From NCBI GenBank assembly GCA_937900965.1, contig CALCGJ010000089.1:1-48812 (forward strand): DNA of 48,812 nt. Reading direction: 5' to 3'. Position 1 is the stretch's first letter, and every line of letters starts with the position of its first letter. Below, piece after piece: positions 41,532 to 48,812 of the stretch. This DNA comes from an uncultured Bacteroidota bacterium. Lineage in GTDB: Bacteria > Bacteroidota > Bacteroidia > Bacteroidales > FEN-979. The notes under the pieces are model-generated. The model worked only from the letters and a program-made list of their open reading frames with translations. It had not been told where the DNA came from and did no database searches. Made by a program: the position numbers and the translations under genes.

Positions 41532-41562
41532 TGACCCAACGATTGAGGTAGAACCTACGTAG

Positions 41563-41582
41563 GGACGAGGCATGCCTCGTCC
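41563..41582. repeat. Perfect 20-bp palindrome
   Basis: GGACGAGGCATGCCTCGTCC, perfectly self-complementary, preceded by GTA, in the rarA-kdsA spacer. Of the same general class as the GTAGGGGCGACC palindrome after pntB. Confidence 0.8.
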
Positions 41583-41659
41583 GGGGACACAGGGCAAACG
41601 ACACAGAGCACAGAATTCGTAATTCGAAAATCGAATCATTCATAATTTGAAATATTTCC

Positions 41660-42472
41660 ATGAAATTACAAGAGATTCCAAAGATCAAATTTGCGGACAG
41701 CGGCAATTTTCTACTGATTGCCGGTCCCTGCGTAGTTGAAGATGAAACTATGCCCCTTCTGATTGCAGAAAGGATCATGAAGATCTGCGACAATTTCCAG
41801 ATCCCATTCATTTTCAAAGCCTCCTATAAAAAGGCAAACCGTTCACGCTCCGACTCTTTTTCAGGGATTGGAGACGAAGAAGCGTTGAACGTAATTGAAC
41901 ACGTTGGGAATTCTCTGAATATCCCGGTTCTTACCGACATTCATTCGGAGAAAGAGGCCGAGATGGCAGCCGGATTTGTTGATATCCTCCAGATTCCGGC
42001 TTTTCTTTGCAGGCAGACTGAGTTACTGCTTGCTGCAGGAAAGACAGGCAAACCAATTAACATCAAAAAGGGGCAATTTGTTTCTGCAGGTGCGATGAAG
42101 TTTGCCATGGAAAAAGTTTACCAAACAGGGAATAAGCAAGTGATGCTTACCGAGCGGGGCACCACCTTTGGGTATAACGACCTCGTTGTGGATTTTCGTA
42201 ATATACCTGAGATGCAGAAATTTGATGTCCCGGTCATTGTAGATGTAACACACTCTCTTCAGCAACCCAATCAAACAAGCGGGATAACAGGAGGACGGCC
42301 AGATCTTATTTCAACTATTGCCCGGGCCGCAATTGCAGCCGGTGCCGATGGGATCTTCATTGAAACCCATCCGGATCCGGCACATGCCCGCTCCGACGGT
42401 GCAAACATGCTCAGGTTAGATTTGTTGGAGAGTATTATAGAAACCCTTGTCAGAATCAGGAAAGCATTGTAG
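41660..42472 (+). CDS. kdsA: 3-deoxy-8-phosphooctulonate synthase (KDO-8-P synthase)
   Basis: 270 residues. It condenses arabinose 5-phosphate and phosphoenolpyruvate to KDO-8-phosphate for lipopolysaccharide core. Motifs: AGPCVVEDE (Cys24), KASYKKANRSRSDSFSG, GAMKFAMEKV, VTHSLQQP and ETHPDPAHARSDGANML. The Cys in AGPC and the D in RSDGANML are metal ligands in the class II (metal-dependent) enzymes, so this should be a metalloenzyme rather than the Asn-type E. coli form. Ends 14 bp from the convergent DUF4831 gene. Confidence 0.95.
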   Translation: MKLQEIPKIKFADSGNFLLIAGPCVVEDETMPLLIAERIMKICDNFQIPFIFKASYKKANRSRSDSFSGIGDEEALNVIEHVGNSLNIPVLTDIHSEKEAEMAAGFVDILQIPAFLCRQTELLLAAGKTGKPINIKKGQFVSAGAMKFAMEKVYQTGNKQVMLTERGTTFGYNDLVVDFRNIPEMQKFDVPVIVDVTHSLQQPNQTSGITGGRPDLISTIARAAIAAGADGIFIETHPDPAHARSDGANMLRLDLLESIIETLVRIRKAL

Positions 42473-42486
42473 CTACACCAGCCGTA

Positions 42487-43677
42487 TCAGTCAATTACCA
42501 ATCCTTTGATACTACCCGATGTCTCATGGAAATTCACCTTCCATTTTGATGCTGGCAGGTAAGTGACAACACCCAACTGGTTGATAACACACTGCGTTTC
42601 TTCCTGTGTACCATCGGGTTGTGTTACATTCACCCTGGCAAGTTCAGGGATCCGGTAATAAAAGCCGTGATTTTCATCCTCTTCTATCGCCCTGCTCAGG
42701 TAATTTGTCACCTGATTTGTATTCCCGACACGTTGAATGTTGATAGTTATGGCTCCTCCACCCATTTCATCCAGATCCATCACTCCCCTGTCAGACAGAA
42801 ACTTAAAGATCGGAATCTCTGTATTTATCTGATTGGCAAACGGGATATATTTATAATCATAGGTATAACTCTTCTGGATACTGATTCCTGTAAAGAGCTT
42901 CATATATTCCTTTTCCAGCAGTTTTAACTGGGTATCCATATATTCAAGGGTCTCCTGGTTGTAGCTTACCTCCTGGTAGCCTGTAAGCAAATTGAACCGG
43001 TTATCTTTGATCTTGGCTATAAAATCTGCTGCTTCCCTCGCCTTCTGCTCCGGCGATTTGTCAACCATCGTTCTCTTAAGAATCTGGCGCTCGAGAGTGA
43101 GGGTATCTATACTAACTTTCCGGATTATTGTATCCACCTTTTCAAAAACACTGACATCAGCATAGTACTTAAAAATTTCAGGAAAGACATCCTTCTCTGT
43201 GAGAATATTCCCATCTTCATCCTTGAAAACACGTATGACTTGTTCGGCTGGTTCCACAGCATTCGGGAGTGTACCGAGGATCAATCCGGATTCATTGAGA
43301 CTCAGTAATCCTGCTTTTTCCGTTTTGGAAAGTTTCTCCCCCAATTTTACAAAGTAGTATTGCCCGGGATCAGGTTCAGCGGAAGTGGTAATATTGATAC
43401 CATTGATCCTGTATTCCACAGCGTTAGCCATAACCACATTCTTAAGTCCGAGATAGCGCAACGCATACTCGGCATACGGCCCTTTGTAATATTCGATCCG
43501 ATTGATGACAACTTCAATATTCACCACCGTTCGTGGCAAGGCATAAAATACTCCTTGTTTCGAATCAGGCACAGAAGATTGGTCTACATGGAAAACACTG
43601 ATTTGTCCCTGTCCCAGGATGGATATAACAAGACACAGAACAATAAGAAATCCCTGACAGATTATCGAATTTTTCAT
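42487..43677 (-). CDS. DUF4831-type secreted protein
   Basis: 396 residues from the Met at 43677, preceding a signal peptide (KNSIICQGFLIVLCLVISILGQGQ). The mature start has FYALPRTVVNIEVVINRIEYY and AEYALRYLGLKNV, the pattern I associate with the Bacteroidales DUF4831 family. Function unknown; the location would be periplasm or outer membrane. The open frame continues 21 codons upstream, but the signal peptide fixes the start. It is 20 bp downstream of glnN and probably co-transcribed, although terminator absence was judged only by eye. Confidence 0.78.
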   Translation of the reverse strand: MKNSIICQGFLIVLCLVISILGQGQISVFHVDQSSVPDSKQGVFYALPRTVVNIEVVINRIEYYKGPYAEYALRYLGLKNVVMANAVEYRINGINITTSAEPDPGQYYFVKLGEKLSKTEKAGLLSLNESGLILGTLPNAVEPAEQVIRVFKDEDGNILTEKDVFPEIFKYYADVSVFEKVDTIIRKVSIDTLTLERQILKRTMVDKSPEQKAREAADFIAKIKDNRFNLLTGYQEVSYNQETLEYMDTQLKLLEKEYMKLFTGISIQKSYTYDYKYIPFANQINTEIPIFKFLSDRGVMDLDEMGGGAITINIQRVGNTNQVTNYLSRAIEEDENHGFYYRIPELARVNVTQPDGTQEETQCVINQLGVVTYLPASKWKVNFHETSGSIKGLVID

Positions 43678-43697
43678 GATTTCAACGTTTAAGTATA

Positions 43698-45887
43698 TTA
43701 ACGCATAAATAACAGTTCGCGGTATTTCGGAAGAGGCCATAACTCATCATCGACAAGCATTTCGAGCTTATCAACATGATAGCGGATCTGATCGAAATAG
43801 GGAAAAACCTTAACACAGTAAGCATCTGCTTTGGCCGCAACATCCTCTATTTTATTGGCTATCTTTCTCTCGTCAACCATTTTATGTACATAGGTCTTTA
43901 TTTTATCAACATGCTCCGAGATTTCGGTAATTGTCTCCATCTGATTGTGTGACAGCTTGCCATACGTTTGATAATCCAGGACCTGTTTCAACCCCTTCAC
44001 ATTTTCGATCAACGTATTCTGGTATTTTATGGCAATTGGAATGATATGGTTTGTTGATAGATCGCCAAGTACCCGTGATTCAATCTGGACCTTTTTGGTA
44101 TAATGCTCCAGCCGGATCTCATAACGGGCTTCAAGTTCCCTCTTAGTGAGCACCTGGTTCTCTTCAAAAAGTTTTTCGGTTTTCCTTGATACCAGTGCCT
44201 TGACAGCCTCAGGTGTAGTGCGAAAGTTTGACATCTTTCGTTTGACAGCTTCTTTCATCCACTCTTCTCCGTAGTTATTCCCTTCGAATCGGATGTCTTT
44301 CGATTCAATGATATAGCGCCGCAATACCTTGAAAATCGCATCATCTTTACGCACTTTCTTTTCTATCAGCCCATCCACCTCCACTTTGAACTTCTTCAAT
44401 TGATCGGCCACGATCAGGTTGATCGTTATCATAGCAGGAGCGCAGCTATGGGATGAGCCAACAGCACGGAATTCAAATTTATTTCCTGTAAAGGCAAATG
44501 GCGAAGTCCTGTTTCGGTCAGTGTTATCCAGCAATATTTCGGGAATCTTGGGAAAATTCTTTAAAAGTCCCGTATCACTATCTGTATTAATCCTGATCTT
44601 TTTATCACTTTTTTCAATAATATTAAGCAATTGAGTGAGCTGTGTCCCAATGAACGCCGAAATTACAGCCGGTGGCGCTTCGTTCCCGCCAAGACGGTGA
44701 TCGTTTCCGGGAGAAGCTATTATGGCTCTGATCAGGTCAGCATGTTCATGAACTGCTTTGATGGTATTTACAAGAAATGTAAGGAACCGGAGGTTGCTTT
44801 TTGGTGTTTTCCCGGGAGAAAGGAGGTTCTCCCCGGTGTTGCTCATCAACGACCAGTTGTTGTGCTTTCCGGAACCATTAACACCAGCGTATGGTTTTTC
44901 ATGAAGAAGTACTGTAAAGTCATGCCGTTTAGCCACTTTATCCAGAAGGTGCATAAGGAGCTGATTATGGTCTACAGAGAGGTTGGCCTCTTCAAACACC
45001 GGCGCACATTCAAACTGATTGGGAGCTACTTCATTGTGACGGGTTTTAACGGGAACACCAAGGCGGTGCGCTTCCAACTCAAAATCCTGCATAAAGGATA
45101 TTACTCTCTGAGGAATCGTACCAAAGTAATGATCTTCAAGTTGCTGGTCTTTCGCGGATGAATGACCAAACAGTGTTCTCCCTGTCAGCATCAGATCTGG
45201 TCTGGCCAGAAACAAGGCTTCGTCTACCAGGAAATACTCCTGCTCCCAACCCAGTGTAGCAATTACTTTCGAGACATCTTTATCAAAATAGTGGCAAACA
45301 TCTACAGCTGCTTTGTCGATGGCATAAAGAGCTTTCAATAATGGCGTCTTAAAATCGAGAGCCTCACCGGTATAGGATACAAACACTGTTGGGATACAGA
45401 GGGTTCGATCCATGATAAAGGCAGGAGAAGTAGGATCCCAGGCGGTGTAGCCTCTTGCTTCGAATGTACTTCGGATACCACCACTTGGGAAGCTGGATGC
45501 ATCAGGTTCCTGCTGAGTAAGCTCAATACCCCTGAATTTTTCAATCCCTGTACCACCCTCAACAGGGTCGATAAATGCGTCATGCTTTTCTGCTGTTGCT
45601 CCGGTGAGCGGCAGAAACCAGTGGGTGTAATGGGTCGCTCCATGGTTTATCGCCCATGATTTCATACCTGCAGCCACCTGGTCGGCAACCCTGCGATCTA
45701 TCTTTATCCCTTTTTCTATTGCATTCGTTACCTGGCTGAAAGCCTCCTCAGTAAGGTATTCCCGCATGGCAATTTTATTGAAAGTAAGCTCGCCAAAATA
45801 TTCTGAGGCCCGCCGGTCCGGAAAAATCACAGTTTTTCGCGTTCTGCACATGGCAGACTGTAAAGCCATAAAACGTATGTTATCCAT
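43698..45887 (-). CDS. glnN: Glutamine synthetase type III
   Basis: 729 residues, the length of GSIII rather than GSI/GSII (about 450 or 370). Typical sequences: FGELTFNKIAMREYL, GATHYTHWFLPLTG, then AEKHDAF and FPSGGIRSTFEARGYTAWDP, NEVAPNQFECAPVFEEAN, KPYAGVNGSGKHNNWSL and GNDHRLGGNEAPPAV. It makes glutamine from glutamate and ammonia with ATP. GSIII is characteristic of Bacteroidota and some cyanobacteria. Gap to the upstream symporter is 21 bp. Confidence 0.97.
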   Translation of the reverse strand: MDNIRFMALQSAMCRTRKTVIFPDRRASEYFGELTFNKIAMREYLTEEAFSQVTNAIEKGIKIDRRVADQVAAGMKSWAINHGATHYTHWFLPLTGATAEKHDAFIDPVEGGTGIEKFRGIELTQQEPDASSFPSGGIRSTFEARGYTAWDPTSPAFIMDRTLCIPTVFVSYTGEALDFKTPLLKALYAIDKAAVDVCHYFDKDVSKVIATLGWEQEYFLVDEALFLARPDLMLTGRTLFGHSSAKDQQLEDHYFGTIPQRVISFMQDFELEAHRLGVPVKTRHNEVAPNQFECAPVFEEANLSVDHNQLLMHLLDKVAKRHDFTVLLHEKPYAGVNGSGKHNNWSLMSNTGENLLSPGKTPKSNLRFLTFLVNTIKAVHEHADLIRAIIASPGNDHRLGGNEAPPAVISAFIGTQLTQLLNIIEKSDKKIRINTDSDTGLLKNFPKIPEILLDNTDRNRTSPFAFTGNKFEFRAVGSSHSCAPAMITINLIVADQLKKFKVEVDGLIEKKVRKDDAIFKVLRRYIIESKDIRFEGNNYGEEWMKEAVKRKMSNFRTTPEAVKALVSRKTEKLFEENQVLTKRELEARYEIRLEHYTKKVQIESRVLGDLSTNHIIPIAIKYQNTLIENVKGLKQVLDYQTYGKLSHNQMETITEISEHVDKIKTYVHKMVDERKIANKIEDVAAKADAYCVKVFPYFDQIRYHVDKLEMLVDDELWPLPKYRELLFMR

Positions 45888-45908
45888 ATTTGATCGTGTT
45901 ATTTATTA

Positions 45909-47381
45909 TCAGTCGGAATGTTCCTCTATGCGAGATCCGCGATACGAGATAACCAATAATCCTGCAAATGTAATTAATCCATTTAAAATTAAGAGCTCGA
46001 AACCAAACTTATAACCAAATAATAATTCCTTTGAATAGGTACTCAGAATGTAACAGATGATTGGTGAAAGGATCGCTATCACCGGAACAAACCGGTCTTT
46101 CACACTGCGTTTCATGAATAAACCGAATGCATAGAGCCCTAACAGTGGTCCGTATGTATATCCGGCTACTGTAAATAGCTTGTCGATCACCGCCCTGTCA
46201 TTTATCTCCCTGAAAAGCACTATTACCGCCAATAAAATGATGGCAAAAGCGATATGCACCATGTAGCGTATCTTCTCCTTCTGTTTTTCAGACTTCTTAC
46301 CCTCTTTATTCATACCCAGAAAATCGATACTGAATGATGTTGTCAGGGAGGTTAACGCACCATCAGCACTTGGATAAGCCGCAGAAATCAATCCGATGAG
46401 AAATACAATACCGGCAACCGGGCCCAGATGTTCCAGTGCGATAATTGGAAAGAGATCATCCGACCGAACGGGCATGTCCAACCCTTTGTGACTTGCAAAC
46501 AGGTACAGCGATGCTCCCAGGAAAAGAAAGAGGAAATTGACAAACATCAATACAATCGAGAAGGAGAACATATTTTTCTGGGCATCTTTCAAAGACTTGC
46601 AACTCAGGTTCTTCTGCATCATCTCCTGGTCGAGACCGGTCATTACAATAGCAATGAATGCTCCGCTCAGTATTCCCTTGAGAAAGTATCGTTTATCAGC
46701 CCACTCACTGAAGAACGCCTTTGAATAATCGCTTTCAAAAACAGCACTGGTCATCCCTCCGAAAGTCATTCCCATACTTTTTGCTATCAGATAAATGGAT
46801 AGTCCCAGGGCAACGAGCATGAAGGTGGTCTGAACGGTATCGGTCCAGATGATGGTCTTGATCCCACCTTTTAAAGTATAGAGAATAATAAGAATGATGA
46901 AGATCATAGTGGTTACCCAGAAGGGAATCCCCCAGGCATCAAACACGAAAATCTGCAATACATTCACTACCAGAAACATACGAAAAGAAGCGCCAATCAC
47001 TCTGGAGAGAATAAAATAGAATGCACCTGTTTTGTAAGACCAGAAACCGAAGCGGGTTTCCAGGTAAGAGTATATGGAGGTGAGGTTAAGCTTGTAGTAG
47101 AGAGGCAACAGGACCGTTGCAATAACGGCATATCCGATGAGGTATCCGAAAACAACCATCATGTATGAGAACTGGGTATCCCCTACCCACCCGGGAACTG
47201 ACATGAACGTTACTCCAGATAGGGAAGCCCCAATCATCCCGTAAGCTACTACAACCCATGGCGACTCTTTATTCCCGATAAAAAAAGCCCGGTTAGTAGC
47301 ACGTCGGGCCGTTATATAGGTAATAACAAATAGCAATGCTGTATAAGCCAAAAATATAGCAAGAATCAGGGATGGAGTCAT
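45909..47381 (-). CDS. Sodium:solute symporter (SSS family)
   Basis: 490 residues with about 13 hydrophobic segments; hallmarks are GVTFMSVPGWVGDTQFSYM near the first helices, FIMIIILYTLKGGIKTIIWTD-like region with the GGI(K/R)T-WTDT-Q signature, and SAAYPSADGALTSLTTSFSID. Substrate cannot be read. The ATG overlaps the TGA of the HAD gene (ATGA), a translational-coupling arrangement, so it belongs to the same operon as the two sugar genes; a sugar or sialic-acid-type substrate is possible but not shown. Confidence 0.92.
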   Translation of the reverse strand: MTPSLILAIFLAYTALLFVITYITARRATNRAFFIGNKESPWVVVAYGMIGASLSGVTFMSVPGWVGDTQFSYMMVVFGYLIGYAVIATVLLPLYYKLNLTSIYSYLETRFGFWSYKTGAFYFILSRVIGASFRMFLVVNVLQIFVFDAWGIPFWVTTMIFIILIILYTLKGGIKTIIWTDTVQTTFMLVALGLSIYLIAKSMGMTFGGMTSAVFESDYSKAFFSEWADKRYFLKGILSGAFIAIVMTGLDQEMMQKNLSCKSLKDAQKNMFSFSIVLMFVNFLFLFLGASLYLFASHKGLDMPVRSDDLFPIIALEHLGPVAGIVFLIGLISAAYPSADGALTSLTTSFSIDFLGMNKEGKKSEKQKEKIRYMVHIAFAIILLAVIVLFREINDRAVIDKLFTVAGYTYGPLLGLYAFGLFMKRSVKDRFVPVIAILSPIICYILSTYSKELLFGYKFGFELLILNGLITFAGLLVISYRGSRIEEHSD

Positions 47382-48001
47382 TTTTCAGGTGGTGAGGTGG
47401 TGCCGTGGTGCCATGGTGCCATGGTGATTTTATGCTGTGGTGCCTTGGTGAGGGAGTTAGTAAATGTGGGAAGGTCAGGGAAGGCAAAGTCGATGAGTTT
47501 GTGGCCTTTTCTCAGGTCAGATTTGTTCTCAGATAAGAAAACAGTTTTCATCCCAAGTCGACGGCCAAAGAGCATATCTGAGAGCGAATCACCAACCATT
47601 ACCGACTCGCGGAAATGGATTGACGGGAACTCTTTCCTGGCTTTCAGCCCCATCCCAACATTGGGCTTCCGTATGAAAGCTCCCACTTTTGCCAGGTGGG
47701 GAGAAAAATAAACAGCATCAATCCGACCGCCTTGTGTCTTAACATCTTCTATAAGTCTTGAATGGATATCAGTCAACTCATCCGACGTCATGATTCCTTT
47801 GCCAATTCCCTGCTGATTGCTAACCACAATAATCGGGTTGAAAATTCCAGACAGAATTTTCAGTGAATCCAATACCCCCGGCAACCAGGCAAACTCATCC
47901 CAATGTGTCACGTACCCATCAACAATTCTCCGGTTAAGCACACCATCACGATCCAGGAACAACGACCATTTGGCCTCAATCATCAAATCGTTTAAATTCA
48001 T
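47378..48001 (-). CDS. HAD-family phosphatase, GmhB-like
   Basis: 207 residues. HAD-IIIA motifs: FLDRDGVLN (nucleophile Asp17, acid Asp19), VVSNQQGIGKG (motif II), IRKPNVGMG (motif III Lys) and MVGDSLSDMLFGRRLGMKTVF (motif IV). This is the pattern of heptose 1,7-bisphosphate 7-phosphatase (GmhB), but the zinc-binding Cys residues usual before RKP are missing (PHLAKVGAFIRKP). The final 20 or so residues (KITMAPWHHGTTSPPEK) are encoded by an 8-bp repeat array. Start ATG at 48001; a second Met at 47983 is possible. It overlaps the nucleotidyltransferase gene. Confidence 0.88.
   Translation of the reverse strand: MNLNDLMIEAKWSLFLDRDGVLNRRIVDGYVTHWDEFAWLPGVLDSLKILSGIFNPIIVVSNQQGIGKGIMTSDELTDIHSRLIEDVKTQGGRIDAVYFSPHLAKVGAFIRKPNVGMGLKARKEFPSIHFRESVMVGDSLSDMLFGRRLGMKTVFLSENKSDLRKGHKLIDFAFPDLPTFTNSLTKAPQHKITMAPWHHGTTSPPEK
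47398..47453. repeat. Octamer array GTGGTGCC inside the HAD gene 3' end
   Basis: Units GTGGTGCC, GTGGTGCC, ATGGTGCC, ATGGTGAT, TTTATGCT, GTGGTGCC, TTGGTGAG with 8-bp period, read as the C-terminal tail of the phosphatase. Confidence 0.8.
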
Positions 48002-48677
48002 CCTGTGCCTGTTTATATGTTTCTGGGATCCCTATATCAAGAAAATATCCATCGGAAGGGAATCCGAACATTCTGGAGGTTGTATAATCCCGTTCAAAAC
48101 AATCCTTTTCTATTGAGAATTTTCCCCGGAACTCCGGGTACAGTAAAAACAACTTTTCGATTATATAGACTCCGCCGTTGATATACCCATGTCCCGCATC
48201 ATTCTGTTTCTCCTTAAATCCATCAATCCGGCAACTTTTGTCCATGGTTACTCGTCCATACCGTCCTGTCTCCTGCAGTTCTCTCAAGGCAATTGTGATC
48301 TCCGCCTCCTTTTGCATGTGAGCCTCCATCATGTTATTCAAATCAACGCGAAAGAGACTGTCGCCGTTCATAGCAAAGGTCCGCATGCCGTCAACTTTCC
48401 ACATCGCCATCCTGATTCCTCCACCTGTTCCCATTGGCACCTCTTCTATTGCATAATCAATCCGCACATCACGGTATGCCGATCCGAAGTGATTTATGAT
48501 CGTATCCCTTTTATAACCAACAGACAGAACAACATGTGTGATGCCACTTGTTTTGAGAAAATCCAGCAGATATTCCATAAATGGCCTTCCATTAACCAGC
48601 GCCATCGATTTCGGCAGGTCGTTCAGCACCTCCTGAAGCCGTGTTCCAAATCCTCCGGCAAGTATAATTGCTTCCAT
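47976..48677 (-). CDS. Heptose-type sugar-phosphate nucleotidyltransferase
   Basis: 233 residues. Starts with the nucleotide-binding loop [10 protein letters not shown] (5-14), followed by [32 protein letters not shown] and FAMNGDSLF. It resembles HddC, the D-glycero-D-manno-heptose 1-phosphate guanylyltransferase, and the overlapping HAD phosphatase supports the GDP-heptose pathway; a kinase and isomerase would be expected upstream, beyond the window. Nucleotide specificity cannot be read. The start ATG lies just after the repeat array that ends the window. Confidence 0.88.
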   Translation of the reverse strand: MEAIILAGGFGTRLQEVLNDLPKSMALVNGRPFMEYLLDFLKTSGITHVVLSVGYKRDTIINHFGSAYRDVRIDYAIEEVPMGTGGGIRMAMWKVDGMRTFAMNGDSLFRVDLNNMMEAHMQKEAEITIALRELQETGRYGRVTMDKSCRIDGFKEKQNDAGHGYINGGVYIIEKLFLLYPEFRGKFSIEKDCFERDYTTSRMFGFPSDGYFLDIGIPETYKQAQDEFKRFDD

Positions 48678-48683
48678 AGTGAT

Positions 48684-48795
48684 CAGTTGGCAGTGGGCAG
48701 TGGGCAGTTAGCAGTTGGCAGTGGGCAGTTGGCAGTTGGCAGTGGGCAGTTGGCAGTTGGCAGTTGGCAGTGGGCAGTGAGCAGTTGGCAGTTAG
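48684..48795. repeat. 16-copy heptamer array CAGT(T/G)(G/A)G
   Basis: Sixteen consecutive 7-bp units (CAGTTGG, CAGTGGG, CAGTTAG, CAGTGAG) with an exact 7-bp period and variation only at unit positions 5 and 6. It lies 7 bp upstream of the nucleotidyltransferase start, so it occupies or borders the promoter region. Confidence 0.95.
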
Positions 48796-48812
48796 TAGTT
48801 TCAGGTTGATTT

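Noticed and set aside
48684-48795. CRISPR array
   Set aside because: The repeats are contiguous 7-bp units with no spacers and no cas genes nearby.

Overview
The window looks like a chromosomal segment of a Bacteroidota bacterium, probably an environmental Bacteroidales-type member. The evidence is: two secreted proteins ending in type IX secretion (Por) sorting tails, TAnnTTTG promoter -7 boxes, a type III glutamine synthetase, a split PntAA/PntAB/PntB transhydrogenase, and intergenic arrays of 7-bp tandem repeats. No rRNA gene and no complete tRNA is visible.

Region 1 (about 0-9.2 kb) is accessory DNA. It carries a HipB/HipA toxin-antitoxin pair, a RadC/JAMM protein, an overlapping AAA ATPase-RloB pair of abortive-infection type followed by a zinc-knuckle HEPN-like protein, and several small island-type proteins (98, 248, 110 and 148 aa). 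A diverged leader sequence about 160 bp long occurs twice (before radC and before the 148-aa gene), with a 23-bp core also found at a third place. The region ends in a truncated, internally deleted copy of a secreted-protein gene whose intact relative lies at 29.8 kb.

Region 2 (9.27-29.6 kb, all minus strand) is a large signalling block. Reading with transcription: a PAS-rich NarX-like kinase and NarL-type regulator; then an 840-aa hybrid kinase, CheY, CheW, CheR-TPR, CheW, a CHASE3 chemoreceptor, CheA fused to a receiver, a stray four-helix-bundle gene, CheB, and three more hybrid kinases. All four hybrid kinases begin with a receiver domain and share the same linker motif before the kinase core. 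No flagellar or gliding gene is present, so the output is unknown.

Region 3 (29.8-36.2 kb) has a secreted beta-propeller-like protein, a GT4 glycosyltransferase, a lone receiver, an attachment-site-like 3' half of tRNA-Pro flanked by direct repeats, a cold-shock protein, an M28 metallopeptidase with a sorting tail, and PdxH.

Region 4 (36.2-48.8 kb) is mostly housekeeping: a YjdI-CDGSH iron-sulfur fusion followed by pntAA-pntAB-pntB, a small lipoprotein, RarA, KdsA (metal-dependent class), and a tightly packed minus-strand run of a heptose-type nucleotidyltransferase, a HAD phosphatase, a sodium:solute symporter, GlnN and a DUF4831-type secreted protein. The right edge is a 16-copy 7-bp repeat array. 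KdsA and the nucleotidyltransferase/phosphatase pair point to surface-sugar synthesis.

Limits: families were assigned by reading motifs, without database searches. Positions of domains are approximate unless a residue is named.
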